64,000 bases of DNA from Zeugodacus cucurbitae (GCF_028554725.1 NC_071671.1:20397501-20461500), one strand, 5' to 3'; counted from the stretch's first letter, positions 10,601 through 24,243 are shown. Made by a program: numbers and translations. The notes: generated by a model from the sequence alone, not told the origin.

Positions 10601-13600
10601 ACCTGTCCATTCTCGAGTTTAGGGTTCGATAGTACATTTTTGTACTCGGGTAATAATACGGGGAATCAAAAATTATAATTCTACATTAAAAAAGGTTAAA
10701 TAGTTCGAATTTTGAGACCCTAGAGCTCCAAACTTCTCCAAATTGAGGTGAGTTCACTGAACTCCACAACGAAAGGGAGCCCAGATTCAACTCTTGGTAA
10801 CATCTAAGAAACTATGACGCTCTAACTTTCTACTGTTATCACTCTTTATAGCTCTTAAATTAATAAAATTGCTTTCTTTGCTATTTTCTAATGATCTCAT
10901 CATCATTTTAAAATTCAACTCTGGTCAAATTCCATTTGTTTCGCAAATACAAACAATAGCTTCAGGATAATCTTGTTGCATCTTCCAATGTTCACACACG
11001 TCCGTTTCCTTAGTCGCACAACAATATTTAGCTTTATTTGCTTTGTGTTACTCTTTGCTCGGGCGCCCATCTCCTTATCTTTGTGGTATGACTAAACGCT
11101 TTACAAGCTTCACTGCTGACCCAAATCAGTTTATCCTTTTTTCACACCCTACATTATGGTAATGGGTAAATAAGTTTGTACGCTGTCTGTACTGGGAAAA
11201 AAGTGTAGAAAAATATTGAGTCAAGGGGAAAATGGTAGAAAAAGCTACGAGCCGGAAGCTCAACTCAATTACAAATGAGCGAAAGAGGCAGCAATACAAA
11301 GAACGAAAGCATTAAGTGAAATCTTTGTGTGATAGTGTTGAAGGTAAATGCCGCTCAACATCCTTTTCGCAGCTGTCAAAGGACATCAAAACCATTTCAC
11401 AGTGAAATGCTGTAATTTGATGTGCATACAGCGTCAGTGGTGTGGGTAAAAATTGGTCAACAGAGCAGTGAAATCGGTTAACTCATAAGCAAATATAGTG
11501 AGATTGTATTTGCCTTCTAGGTTTTGAACGAATAGATTCATATATTAGACTACTTGAGGGCCTTGTGCACTCGGAGATCTCATAATTTAAAACCTTGATG
11601 ATATTTGAGAAGAATATTATTCTGAGCAGCCTTAATGTTCATATTTAACCCCGTTTTGTGTTCAAATCTTCTTTCAACCATAAACTGTAAAGCTCTGGTG
11701 TTAGCACCTCAGTGTAGATTTTCTCTATACATAGCTTGGCAAATGCAGTGCACTTATGTCACTCACATTACTCCGTTCGATGGCCAGCGTCTGTCATGAA
11801 GGTTCATTTGCTGCCATGACCGATCAACTGGGTGTTTCCTGCAAGCTGCTACAATTAATGGACTCTTAGTGAGGTACCGTTACATGCTATGCACTACTAC
11901 AAAAACATAATTGTAGAAGCAAAAAAAAAATCAGTGCTATCTGACACACACACTCATACAAATGTAAGTTTGTCTCATGATTTTTGCCTGCATTTTTCTC
12001 TACTTCAGTTCTCTGCTTTTACTGTGGACTGCTAGCAATTAAGCGTTAACGTTGATAGCCCTCAAATTCCTGTATCTCTATGTGCCTATGTAGTTGTTGT
12101 TGGCGTGTAATAGAAGACCGCATGAAGTAGACGTTTTGTGTGCCGATTGTCTTTGTGTTTGTATTCATCCGCATTATCTGCATAACTGATGGTTATCATT
12201 AAAGCATTTGCTGATTTCACTCAAGTTGCTCAGGCTTTCTTTGATTCTAAATATTTTTTCTTCTTTTTTCTTTTCTTTTTAGTTACACAACATGTAAAGG
12301 GTTAATCGTTTTCATGCCATTCGCAGTATGAGCAATTTATTCAATTGCTCTTCTTTTCCTTTTCCTTTTTCCTTTTCGGTTTTGTGTCTTCAAAGAATTT
12401 CATTCATAGATGCTTAGATAGGTTCAATAGAAAAAAAAACTTGAAAGTAAAGAGGGTTAGCATGTCCTTTTCCATTTAATTTAAGTTTTGTCAAATATGG
12501 TAGTGAGCAGGATTTAACTTCTTAAATTAATAGGTTTTAATACGTCTAATATTATTCTTGAAATAATCCTTCCTCTTTACGAGTTGTTGCGTATCTGAAA
12601 CTTATGAAGGCTAAATTTTCACATAAAAGACACTGAGCTCCGCAACGCTTTGATAGTGCATTTTGGACTTTCTATTTTGCCGAATTAGGTCTGCACGATA
12701 CTAGGTTTCTACAACAATACCGTTTTAATAATAGACTGGTCTAAATAACTGGAACAACAAAAACTCTTTTTATGTTACTACACCGTCTTTAACCCGGTCA
12801 ATGGTTCAGTACATAGTCCTCCTGGACATCCTACTTTAGTTATGAGTATAAAACTGATCTCAAGCACCCTTTCCAGGCTTACTATTTTATCTGGTCTTGA
12901 AACCTTTCATAAATATTTCATTAATAGTTCGCACTCAAGGTTTTTGGGATCTCTTTTGTTTGCTAAATTCGTAAATCTTCCTCAGAGCTTATAAACCCAT
13001 AACGTATTTCGGGGCATCTGAAATCAAAGTTGGCAAGAGAGCTCTTGTATTTCCATCATATTTAGTAGGGATTTACTATAGTTTTGTCCAGTACTTTCTT
13101 ATTTATTTCCTGAAAAGTCACTAAGGTTTAATGAAAGTGACTGTAAAGTATATATGTATACACTCTAAATACGGTCTTTGCTTTCAAGTAGAAGTGAATA
13201 ATCTTCATACTTGGCTTCGAAATTCGTGCGAAAAATTAATTTTTTAAGGTTGGGATCTTCGGTGAAGTCGGATCTGTTGTCTTACTTATATGAAAAGGTC
13301 CAGTAACCTAACTATGGCAATGGAGTAATTGATGATGACCTCTGAAAGGCTCCGCCATAAAAACTTGTTTAAACACACTTCACCACTCCATATACTTTAT
13401 TTATATTATTTGAAGATCACTTCCATAAATTTAATATCTTGAAACTTTTAATACCATAATACCACCCTTTATTTATATGTTTAAAATCTCCTTTTCATAT
13501 TTTCACACAACATTTCCATTTATAGTTTCACAAGAAAACCATTGCTTGATTTTAATGAAATGTGCACTTTGAACATATAAAGGTCATTTCACAGTTGGTG

Positions 13601-14389
13601 GAACTCTCCTTAGCAGTTAGTGGAAATTTCTGAAGCAGAATTAAAACGGTTTTAGCGCTGATATTATTTTTACAGTATTCTACTAATACCAACAACATAA
13701 TGCCAATACGGGAGTTGTTTACGAAGCTTCCAAGCCATTAAGCGTAAAATCAGTTGTTCATTAACTTGGTTGGCTTTCTGGAAATTATGGTATAGTAAAT
13801 ACGTGTATAAATACGTGTTTACGTGTATATAAAATTATAGATTTTTACTAAAGGCGCTGTAGTTCCTTTAATATATTTATTTAATTTAATAATTCTCCGG
13901 GTTGACTGTTGTGCGGTTCTACTAATAATAGAACTGGAAGATATAGTTTTACTAGTCGTTTCGACGAGCCATTTTTTTAAATTTTTGTGACTTTTATTTC
14001 TAATGTATGGAGTCCCGTAAGTAATAAGTGATATCCGAAAGGTTGGTTGAAAGTGGATAGGACACGCGGATTATCACGGTTGGGAATACATCGTGTCTTT
14101 ATCCCATTTGCTTAAATATAGCTTCGCGAACTCACTCGCAGTTTTGTATCATATTATTTGCTAGTCCAGAACCCTAGCGCAAAAAAATGTGTTTTAATCT
14201 ACCCTGATAAGAAAATAGATCTTCAATTCTTCTTTGTAGATAGGGGTTAAGCTCCTTAGCCGAATTACAGCGGTATATGCCTTTTGGGTGAGAGCTTACT
14301 TCTTCGATCCGTATTTTTATAATATTCACCTAAAAATGAAGAAATATGGTCTTTGAATGGTCTTTCTGGCTCAAGTTGGAGTTGGAGTT
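4651..14389. other. Non-coding AT-rich stretch with microsatellites
   Basis: No coding region is supportable. Visible content: a GTAT run at about 8435-8453, an alternating TA/GTA run at about 8530-8562, a GT run at about 8638-8651, and pyrimidine-rich tracts at about 12255-12290 and 12350-12380 (TTCC/TTTT units). Two stretches are clearly less AT-rich, about 7641-7860 and 9340-9560, and could be regulatory. Open frames in this stretch are short and without recognisable motifs. Confidence 0.6.
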
Positions 14390-14670
14390 GAAGATGGATT
14401 CTCCTTCCATATGATTCAGATTCTAAGCGCAGTTTATTGTCTACTATTTTTAAAAATGTACTCCAGGTTTCCTGGGGAAGGTCGGTTTCTAAGCAAATTA
14501 AGGTTCGTGAATTTGTCGGAGAGATGGATTCTCCTTGAAGATGGATTCTCCTTCCATACGATTCAGATTCTAAGCGCAGTTTATTGTCTACTATTTTTAA
14601 AAATGTACTCCAGGTCTCCTGGCGAAGGTCGGTTTCTAAGCAAATTAAGGTTCGTGAACTTGTCGGAGAC
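14390..14670. repeat. Tandem duplication, 147-bp period, two copies
   Basis: The block beginning GATGGATTCTCCTTCCAT near 14391 is repeated 147 bp later with only a few substitutions, for example ATGATTC against ACGATTC and AATTTG against AACTTG. Copy 1 is about 14390-14523 and copy 2 about 14537-14670, joined by a partial extra start of the unit. Because 147 is a multiple of three, a 144-codon plus-strand frame (14357-14791) stays open through both. I see no protein family in it and do not call it a gene. Confidence 0.85.
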
Positions 14671-17600
14671 GACTCTTCAGTACAGACTTCCTTGGTCCTT
14701 GTTGAGAAAAAGCATAATATTACATCAAAACTCCGACTTTTTTACTTTTGGACACAGAACCATTGAATCAAACAGCAAACTGTTGATCTAAATTGAATTT
14801 GTCTGAGGTTCTTCTGGTCTAAGATTTATAGGTACACCTTACGATGAGATAACCGTAGTTATTCAATAGATTGGAGCAAAGGTGTCCAATTGACCTTGCA
14901 TATTGCGTCTAGAGGCCTCCAAAGATCTATACATTTTTAACGGTTCTTTCGAGACTCTGTGTCTTTTTCATCTTACTACAACGATTTAATTCCTGTAATC
15001 TGTTAAGTATAAAGTGAATTATCTCAACATCAATCTTCCAAGCAGTTATTTAACGTTAAAACAACACCACAACACTACATTAACGTCGTAATTACACTTT
15101 TCGTTATAAGCCTCAATGCATCGAATAAAAAGTTCTATATGAAGTAGTTATATACATACATATATACATTTTTTTTAATTTTTTCTTTTTGTTTTGTGCC
15201 ACTTCCTGTTAATTCACCTGAGGTCGCAGAACATTTAATTAACCACAAACATGCTGACTTTTGAAGCCGTAAAATGTTTTACACCAAACAAATTTTTGTC
15301 TGTTATTTAACGCCAAATTGGAACCTCAATTCCGCAACGCTTTTTTTTATGTGTTTTTGTTGCTCAAATTTACTGCTGTTTTTCTACACAACTTCTGTGT
15401 ATTTCTTGTTTTTTCTTTTTTTTTTGCTCGATTGCTGCCTAATTATTCTACGCTTATCAGCCACATGTGGTATGTGGCCCTTAGGCGCCAAACATCGATC
15501 TAACACATATGCTATTAACGGTATATTTTCGTGCGATTCGCTAAAGTTGAATGCCTCAACGAGCACGCAATGTAGAATTGCTTCATTTTGTATTTATTTT
15601 TATTATTATCTTATTCTTCTTATTTTTGTTGCTTCGCCTTCATTTTATGCACATTTCGGTGTGGTCATTAAGCCGCCACAATCAATGTCAGAGCCCACCG
15701 AAATTTTGCAGTGGGCTGGAATTGTGCAATACAAAGCTTCTCATCAAATTTGCGCTAACTGAAAACTACATCATCGTTATGTAATTACTGCGGTATGAAA
15801 AGATTTGGAAGTTGTAATGTCTATTGATAGGTGAAAAGGTACCTCAAGCTATCTGTAATTGGTTTGATTGAATTAAAAATTATTATTAGTGAACATCATT
15901 TTATCCCTGCTTCGTAGTTCCATTCCGTAGCTTTCATATAATTTTGCTTACAATGAAATTTCATTGCATACTCATAGGCGTTTCAGCTATTTAGTTTAAT
16001 TTTGGGACTGTAGTTGACCTCAAGCGAAAGTTATATGAGCAGATATGTGAATTTATGTAAAAAATATATTTTTTGTTTAATATAATTGACCCTTTCACAC
16101 ATATACACCCATTTACTCCCATTATTATGTATATGCAAGTGCATGTGTTGCATCTCCTATCTACTCAAGTTCAACGAAATTGCTGCGCATTTTTCATTTA
16201 ATGAAAATCTTCACAGGCGCTGAACACTCGAAAAGCCATAAAAACTACAATAATAACAACCCAAACGCATCTTGAATGAAAAAACTTCAATCTGCAATAA
16301 GTTTGAATGGGCGCTGGTTGTTTGGCTGTCAATGCAAAGGGCGTGAAATGCAATTTGAGGCAGCGCTATTAGTAGTTATTGTGATAAAAAGTGAGAAAAA
16401 GGAAAACAAGTTCTTGAAAAATTCATAAAACCGTGGTTATTAAAAAACTTCTGAGTACATACATAGGTCCAAAGACTGCAGTGCCATATTGAAGCAGTGA
16501 CGTAGAAAAAATAAAACGAAAAGCAAACCACTGAGATTGAGGTAGGCTACGTATACGCCATGTGTTCTTTACGACAGACTTTAATCCTTTTAATAATGAA
16601 ATAATATTTAATTGTTAAAAAATGAAATAAAATAAAATAAATATAATATGTTATATATTTATATTAGACCTACAAACAACATAATTGCTTTAGATTGAAG
16701 CGCACTATTGTCATTTCGGCATTCTTCCCTTGTGGGCGGTTATAGTTACGCCTTTATAGAGTAAATAACACAAATGTATGTTATGTATATATAATGTGCC
16801 AAGGGTATTAAATTTTAAATGACCATTGGGAAAAGGATGAACTATTACGGTTTTTATGTTTGAGAATAAACACTAAGCTCATAAACTAACATTATGTTGA
16901 GTATGTTATGTTTGTAATTATTTTTGTATGTATTGTATGCATATGTCCATGGAAATAATGTTTTTCTTTCTAATGTTGGAATGGCTCAAATATTTAGTTC
17001 GACTTACAGAATGTTTAAATAAAAAAAAAAGTGTGTGTTTTCTTAAAGCATATGCATGATTCAAAACATCATAAAATGAGTACAAAACCACAGAAAAGGT
17101 ATTAAAAGTAAAAGATTCTAAATCAAAATTCATTCTAGAATTCCATTCTCAAATATAACTTACACAAAAGTTATTTGAAAAAAAGTATTATTTTTCAAAC
17201 CACAAACAAAAAATTATGACTTCAAAGTCCACTTAAGTCTTTCACATTTAATTTACGGAATATAAAATATATCTCTAGTAAAACATACAAGCATATTCTA
17301 GTTATATTGAAACAAACATATACAAATACAAGTACACACTTCAGCTAAAATCAATTTAACCGCACAATAACCAAATTGGCAACTTTCACGTAATCCTTGT
17401 GTATTACATTTCAATTAAACAAAAGTAATTAAACAGTAACAATATAGTAAATTAAATTCAAATAATTAAGCCTAATTTATTGGCGAACTAAATTATTATA
17501 TTAAATTAAGTGGTGTTACATGTCGAGCAAAAAGGGTTCAATGTGGGTACTATAAAGGATATTTAGGTACTTGAATTGAATTGAACTGGAATGTATTCAC

Positions 17601-20600
17601 ATTAAGCCTTTTCAGCTGAGAAGTATATTAGTATACTCCGTGCAACATGTTGCGAGAGAGTAAAAATTTAGGAATATAGTATCTGAGGATCATGAAAATA
17701 GGAATCGCATATTTCTAAGAGTATTACAGGTATTTCACTCAGTATAAATGAAAGTTTTGAAAGCGGTCGACTTGATTCCTCGTGATTGTGGACGAACCCT
17801 AAACCCTTAAATATTGAAAAACTACCGATATAGTGGTATTATGAATTTTTATTATGAATATGAAACAATCGGGACTGAGTATTATCTACCAAAAATGTCA
17901 TAATGCTAGTGCTTTAATAATAGATTGTAATTTGAATAACCATTGAATATCCATACACTATTTTTCAGCTAATTTTTATGTGTATATTCCGATCCCTGAA
18001 GAGCTCTGTGCTCTGAGTGATTACGCAAAGAAGGATACTTTGCGCTGCTGTGAAGAGATATTAACTCATTAGCCAAAGTTTTCTTAAATTTTGTCTCTAC
18101 AAGTTGTTCCCGGTTCACAAGCTGGATGAAATGAATTCATTAAAAGTGAAAATATTACCAACATTTTGGATTCATAGAAATAAATATGATTTCAGAAATT
18201 GTAAGAAAATTTATTATCGTTGAAAATCAAACTATAAACCTTCAAAATACCAAATATTTCACGATAGTATTTCTATCTAAATTTTTATGCTTCATTTTAT
18301 TTCCCAATCCACACTCAGCTGCAATTAATTTGATTAGATTTCCAACAGAACTAGTGCGCCCATAATTTGCAATGAAATTAAGGATGGGTAAGCAATTTGC
18401 ACAGCAACATTTCAAGTGAGAAAAAGTGAGAATAGAAAATTGCCCTTAAGTTGCGTGCGAAAGCGTGGAAAAGGTGGGCTATGCAATTAAAAAGGTGAAT
18501 ATTTAGTTTTAATCATAGCCGCACACAGCAATAATAAAATATATAGTAAATTTGGTGGTAGTTAGTGTTTACTAATTCAAATTGCTTGTTTACTAGTACA
18601 CTTTACAGCACCTTCGTTACGGGAAGTAATTTTGATAAATCACTGATTTTATTTATCTAACTCGGCGCTTTAAAGTGGAGATTTATGCAGCATTCCCTTC
18701 AGATTCTGCTTTAACTCGCATTAATCGTGGCACGTCGAAAGCGGAGCGGTTAAAAATACTCAAACTTCATTGCGTTTTTGTGTTTTTTTACCTTTTACCT
18801 TTCTCTGCTCATAATTAGTAAATCAGCTCATTTTTACATCAAACGTTGATTCAGCTTGAGTGATTTATTTACATTTTTTTTTTGTTGCTGTTATTGCAAC
18901 TCACACCATTTTACCGATTGATTAAATGCCTATCTACCTGTGAGGCCGTCGGAAAAAGAATACGAATGTGTGTGCCTTTGTAAATTCTGCATACCTACCC
19001 ATACTATACCCTAAAAATAACTGCCTTAGTATCAATAATTCATTGCTAAATTTAGGGGTTCGACCTTTAACGGTTCAACGGATTTTACGTGGTAGGAAAT
19101 CATTGCTTCAGTTGCTTGAATGGAGGAGTGTTTTGTGTACCAGCTGTTTTCTTAATTTTATTTTCGCCTGATTTTTTTGTCAGTACTTTTTTCTAAAAAC
19201 TGTTATTTTTAAATTTTAAGAAAGAAAATAAATAATAATGGATTATATAAACAAAACAAAGTTTCTTTAATGTCAAAGAAAATTACTTCATATCATCAGG
19301 CACAATCTGGCCTACCTTTAGGCGGAAATAAAAATTAATACATACTTTCAGGCGAAATTGTAAAAGAATAAAATAATTAATGTTATTTTGACATTTTTAG
19401 TTTTAAGCTCTTTTAGTAAGCTGAAATTTTGTTTTTAAGCGGAAATAAACGCACTTTTTCATATTTTTAGAAATTTAGCCGAGACCCCAATCGCTTACCT
19501 TTGAATATTTCAACCCATTTTCCTACATAATACTTCCGTCATACCTTTCTAAGTCCTTATGCATGACTAGGAGTCCATAAAGTGCTCGTTCCACCCTCTC
19601 GTAAATAATTAAATTCCCCCGACACTCGACCTTAATACAATACCAACTTATGCGAATTCTTACGAGTGTGAAATGTGTCACCTTAAACAACAAAAGTTTA
19701 ATTTCATAGACAAACATATAACAAAAGCGTTTGCATGCTATATACATGCGAGATGTTTATGATAGTAACTTTGTTGTGTTTGCTGAATCAACCCTTACCC
19801 TTATTTGGGTTTGTTGGTATGAGGTATAAAAGTGGTCGACTTGAATTGTAGGGAAAGTTTATTCCAGCGCTACTTGTATTATTTGTTATTCGAATATTTT
19901 TTATGCCAATATATATTTCCGCTAACTCAACGCATTTTTTCTACTCACTATCATTTTATATTTCCTCTTATACTTCATCACCTTTTCTTTTACTCACTTC
20001 CATCTTCTATTATCAAGTATAATTTGCACTACTTACTTGGCTTCCACATTGTATTTTTTAGACGGCGAATTTTGCACCTGCTGTTCTTGCCACAGGGTCA
20101 AATATAACAATTATCATAGTCTTTACTACTGTCTGTCTTTGTGTCATTGTACTACTGTCAATGTTAAACATATATACTCCTTCATACGAATATACACATG
20201 TTACTGCTTTGTATGGCTTTATTCTTCGGCACGCCAATTCAAATTTGTTTGGTTTCTACATTCATGTCATTTATCGGATATTCGCTTCTAAGCGGCTACG
20301 CGATTGAATAACAAACATTCGTGACGGTACAACAGATGCGACCTGACTACCAGAACAACTTATGTATAATACTTGTTTGTAATGGTGAATGGCTGGAAGG
20401 CTAGAAAGGCCAGTAAAGCAAATGTTTTTAACTAGAAGCGCATAATTGCGGCTCTAATGTTCATAACATTACAATATTAATATATGTGATATTGAATATG
20501 CAATTCTTTCAATATTTTTCACTGATTGAACTATTACTTGTTAAAATTTAAACTTTTAAGATTTAAAGCTAAAACTTAACAAAGCTACGGTTCCTCAAGC

Positions 20601-20989
20601 AATTGCGTGTCTATCTGTCCTCTAACTATTTATTTCCCATTCTTCTTCCTTTCCTTTATTTCTGCTATAACCACCAACGCTTGTTATTCTCAATTCCCTT
20701 TCAGCTACCTATATAGCTCACTGCGTAGCCACTGGCCTTTAAAGGCCGTACTCTTTCGTATCTATTTTGCAAAACTGTGTTTAGAAACATTGTTGCAGTG
20801 CTGATGCAACCACAAGGCAAGCATTCTGATGGACGATTTGAAACAAAAAAATGAAAACCACAAAAAATACGGACAAACAATTTCACCTCACCTCTTAGCT
20901 GAACCTTTACTGTTTGCTTATACACAACCACACACACTTTTTATATTTGCCTGCATGTTGCAACCATGGTTTTTGCTATTGAATGACAG
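14671..20989. other. Non-coding stretch
   Basis: AT-rich, with T-rich runs at about 15170-15190, 15390-15430 and 15590-15620 that create hydrophobic but meaningless open frames. The only recognisable piece is a short relic of a dispersed repeat at about 17622-17665. Nothing else could be named. Confidence 0.55.
17622..17665. repeat. Short relic of dispersed dipteran repeat (palindrome GCAACATGTTGC)
   Basis: The palindrome GCAACATGTTGC at 17642-17653, flanked by TATACTCC and GAGAGAGTA, matches my memory of the terminal part of a very abundant dispersed repeat in tephritid flies. The assignment is from memory. Only about 40 bp are recognisable here. Confidence 0.4.
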
Positions 20990-21370
20990 CATGTAAACAA
21001 CCGCCACCACCACCACAAGCTTTTTAAACTAATATTATAAATTGGTTTAAATGCGATGCGGTCGACAATACGCGCAACAACAATAACAACAGAGGGAACA
21101 AAACGTGACATGCTATACACTTTGTAGGCTCTCGCCAAACGCACACCACACGGGTGTTGCCACACATTTCACCCCACTCGCACATCACATTGTGTTGTTG
21201 TTGGCAGTGCGCGCGTTTGGCGCTCTAAATCCACACCACAACCCGCCGATGTCGTCGTGTAAATAAACAGACAATTGAATTCTCACGCTCTCCTGTCGCG
21301 CCAGAGTCGCGTTGATCGAACAGCAGGAAGAGTGGCGTCCATGCAAATTATGATATTGGTGAGCGCCGCA
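20990..21370. promoter_or_regulatory. GC-richer island, candidate enhancer or alternative promoter
   Basis: This block stands out from its AT-rich surroundings. It contains a CCA run (21001-21017), CAACAACAATAACAACA, several CGC/GCG-rich words and a perfect ATGCAAAT octamer at 21341-21348. It lies about 2.8 kb inside the presumed first intron of Pkc53E. No coding potential is evident on either strand. The regulatory role is inference from composition alone. Confidence 0.25.
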
Positions 21371-23972
21371 CTGTTTCCAACAGGTGTCTATAGAGTGTGT
21401 GAAATGAGTGCTTTAATTGTTGGGGCAAAATGTGTTAGTTTTTGCTGATGAAGAGGGAAAAATATATTCATTGATAAACAAAAAAATAAATAAATATTAA
21501 AGAAGATATACAGTCAGATATAGAAGACAAAAAATTTGAATTATAAAATAGAATCACACAAAGCAACGAAATTTAAAAGAAGAAAATTCTATCAAAGCAA
21601 AAATACTTTATCAATTGTATGATATCTAGATCAAGGACTAAACAGATATTGTTACTTTATTTGATTTATTGGAGCCAGGGAAGATTTAAACTCTAGAACA
21701 GGTCTTTCACACGGTTTTATTTCGATATCTCAACTTATAGATAACTCAAATTAAAATAAAAAATGCCGGCATTTGATTGTGTGGATAGTGTGGAACGTAA
21801 GTGCTCTCCCCTCATTGACAAGTACCATAACTGCACTGAAGTGAGCAAAAAATCAAGTGACGAATATGTGATGGAAATGTGTCAATTTACATTGTCGATT
21901 ATAATGGAATAGCTGAGAGCGTGTATGTGGAACACATACACAAATACGACGTACCTGCATACGCAGTGTGAAACCACACAATGCGAAAGCGTGCAAGTGC
22001 ATCACTTGGCAAACTGCATGCAGAGAAAAAGAAATATTGAAACTGAACAGAAAAAAAATCGCAAAAATGCCGCTTTAGCGGTGCGGCTATCCTACTAAAT
22101 TGCAACGCCCACGCGGAGCTTACATTCATTATGCGCCAACTTCTGTGCATTTTTTTATATTTTTTTAGCAACTTCTTGCCATCGATTACCGTACGCCATA
22201 GCTGAAGGTGTCGCCCTTCATTTGCACCTCTGTCATTGTGAAATTTCGCTAATTTTCTGCTTTCTTTGCTTTTGCTTTCCTTTTACTTCATTTCACTTTC
22301 TCATAACATGTTATATCCACCTCACGCCATCGATTTTTCAGCCCACGTACCCCAATGCCTGTATGTGTTCGTAAAAATATTTCACAATTATATGTATGAG
22401 TAACTATGTGTGAGTAACATGTTAATGCTTCGAGGTTTTGTGGGCGTGTACTGCGCTACGAGTGGTTGGTTTAAATTGTTAAAAATATGCCGTTAGTTGG
22501 TCTTGTCAAATGGAGGATAGATTTCAGTAAATTATAGTTGTAGGTTTTATATGAATAAATAAATTGTGGTTTAATGTGAAGGTGATGTTAAATATTCGAA
22601 TCTCGAACATCTAGATAAACTAAACAGAATACCCTCGAATAACGATTTTCAAGCGAATCTGATGAAGTTTAAAAAACGATTTCCGCCATATTGGTTTCCT
22701 GGGGTTTTGCCAAAACCCTGATCTGATGGGGATAAATGGACCAAGTATTCTGATTTAAAGACCCCGAACATAAGGCACACATAGTAAGACCCAGTTCATG
22801 ACACACATTTCTTTTGTGTGGCTGTGTAATTTTCCATAATGTTATGCTCTTTTGCAAATTACAATAAAACAATATAATAATATAAATTAATAAAATTGAC
22901 AAATTAAACGACTTATAAGACTGGGGGTATCAACTAAAGCGGTTTTATTTTATATAAAATTTATATTGGAAATATTAAAAGGGGTTGTCACATTTGGAAA
23001 AAATTTCAGTTAAAAGCATTTAAAAGCTGAACTAATAATGACAATATGAGCATCAAACACAGAGTGTTTATTAATGTGCCACTTGAAAACATTTTTATAA
23101 ATTGTTTTTTTTTTTTTAATTAAATACTTAGAATAAATAAAATAGTACAATATGGATATCAAAGTGAAACGGATTGGGAAAAAATATCTTGGAAACATTT
23201 TACTTGCTTAAAATGCTTTCTAAATAATTCATAACAAGAATTATATATAAACATATGGGTATTAAACCAACACTTTTTAAGAGGGTAACACCTATTTAAT
23301 AATTTTAATTTAAATAAAACTTCTAGAGAAAAAAACTTTTCCTATTTGTTTTTAATGTTTCTAAATAAATTTAGTTATATGATATACGAGTATAGGGCCT
23401 ACTAAGTCTAAGCGGTACTAATATCTCAAGGCCTCCTGCAAACTTGCTTTTATTTAAGAATTTTGCCTTTACCCTGATCAGAATCGAACTCAGTACCCAA
23501 TAAATGCTTCTCTAACTTGTATAACAAAATATAATGCTCTGTGCGCCTAATTGTAGGCAACAGTTCACTTGCAATATATGTTGCCTACATTAAGGGTGAT
23601 GCAAAAACAGAGTAACTATGACAAAATTAGCAGAGAATGAATTATATGGTGCTGCAATTCGAATACTAAAATTAAAAATATTTGAGAAGAATTAAATAAT
23701 ATTAAATAGTATTTTTAGACATTATTTTTTTGTAAAAAGTTAATTCTCTCAACATCTTTTTCTCTTTGTTATAAATACATTATTTTTATTAATCAAGCAA
23801 AATGCATATAAGTATACTGGTGACCATGGCGTATGATGAACATTTTGAAATTTTGGATTTGTTATATTTTTATTACAAAATCGCATTTTTAATTTTGAAA
23901 ATTTGAATCTATATGTATAATTACTTAATCACCATTACATTTCATATTAATTTAATTTTAATAATAACTCAC
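21371..23972. other. Non-coding intronic stretch next to the Pkc53E exon
   Basis: AT-rich, with no coding features or repeats beyond short homopolymers such as a T run at about 23104-23120. It ends on the right at the Pkc53E donor. Confidence 0.5.
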
Positions 23973-23976
23973 CATA
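23971..23976 (-). other. Pkc53E: 5' splice donor of Pkc53E first coding exon
   Basis: On the minus strand the exon ends ...TTTATATG followed by GTGAGTTA. The intron starts with GT at 23972-23971. The junction splits the tryptophan codon TG|G of CKDFIW, the same place, as I recall, where conventional PKC genes are split before GFGKQ. Confidence 0.85.
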
Positions 23977-24166
23977 TAAAATCCTTGCAATGCGAACAGA
24001 ATGTTGGCTGCTTGAAGAAGCGTGGTATAAAGCAATGATCTTTAACGGCGAAGATATTCTTCTTCTTTAGCGCACCTTTACGTAGACGCGACTTCATTTT
24101 ATTCTCACTGCCGCCAGCCTCATCCTGCAGCGGCTGATCGCCGTTGTTGTCATGCGTTTCAGACAT
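23973..24166 (-). CDS. Pkc53E: Conventional protein kinase C (Pkc53E), first coding exon, partial
   Basis: Product: a calcium-, diacylglycerol- and phospholipid-dependent Ser/Thr kinase that moves from cytosol to membrane on activation. In flies Pkc53E acts in signalling and is one of two conventional PKCs (the other is inaC, the eye form). The 64 complete codons start at ATG 24166-24164. Residues about 1-22 are an acidic, variable head (SETHDNNGDQ). RKGALKKKN is the pseudosubstrate, with Ala replacing the phosphorylatable Ser. HCFIPRFFKQPTFCSHCKDFIW is the first half of the C1A domain, with its zinc-binding His and Cys residues. The exon ends inside the Trp codon at the donor. A proline in CFIPRFF replaces the alanine I remember in Drosophila. 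C1B, C2 and kinase domains lie on exons outside the window. Assignment to Pkc53E rather than inaC rests on the N-terminus, which matches what I recall of the Drosophila protein. Confidence 0.9.
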
Positions 24167-24243
24167 CTTGGAGGAGAGATTGGTGCTTTGCTGTTGATAT
24201 TCACTACACTATACACTATACTTTTGTTTTATTTTATTTGTTG
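24167..24243 (-). other. Pkc53E: Pkc53E 5' untranslated sequence, with a possible splice acceptor at its upstream end
   Basis: Sequence directly upstream of the start reads AATCTCTCCTCCAAG before ATG. About 77 bases upstream, on the minus strand, CTCTCAACTTTAG ends at 24244. This resembles a 3' splice acceptor with a pyrimidine tract, so the 5' UTR may be spliced to an upstream exon. Both the UTR limit and the acceptor are guesses from sequence. Confidence 0.35.

Larger units (their letters stand above)
1..23972 (-). other. Pkc53E: Presumed first intron of Pkc53E (at least 24 kb)
   Basis: The exon at 23973-24166 ends in a good donor, and conventional PKCs continue with a GFGKQGFQC exon. By eye I found no such exon on the minus strand below 23972, so the intron probably runs past the left edge. 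It contains the LOA/RTE nest, a tandem duplication at 14390-14670 and many microsatellites. Without a search program a short exon could have been missed. Confidence 0.55.

Noticed and set aside
15274..15762. 162-codon plus-strand frame rich in Phe, Leu and Cys
   Set aside because: Created by T-rich tracts; no motif, and overlapping frames in other phases are equally open.
21341..21348. ATGCAAAT octamer as a POU site
   Set aside because: The same octamer also occurs near 9188, 25974 (reverse) and 42427, so it is not informative alone.
23470..23510. tRNA-like B-box (GAGTTCGATTCTGATC on the minus strand)
   Set aside because: The T stem does not pair and no A-box or acceptor stem is nearby.
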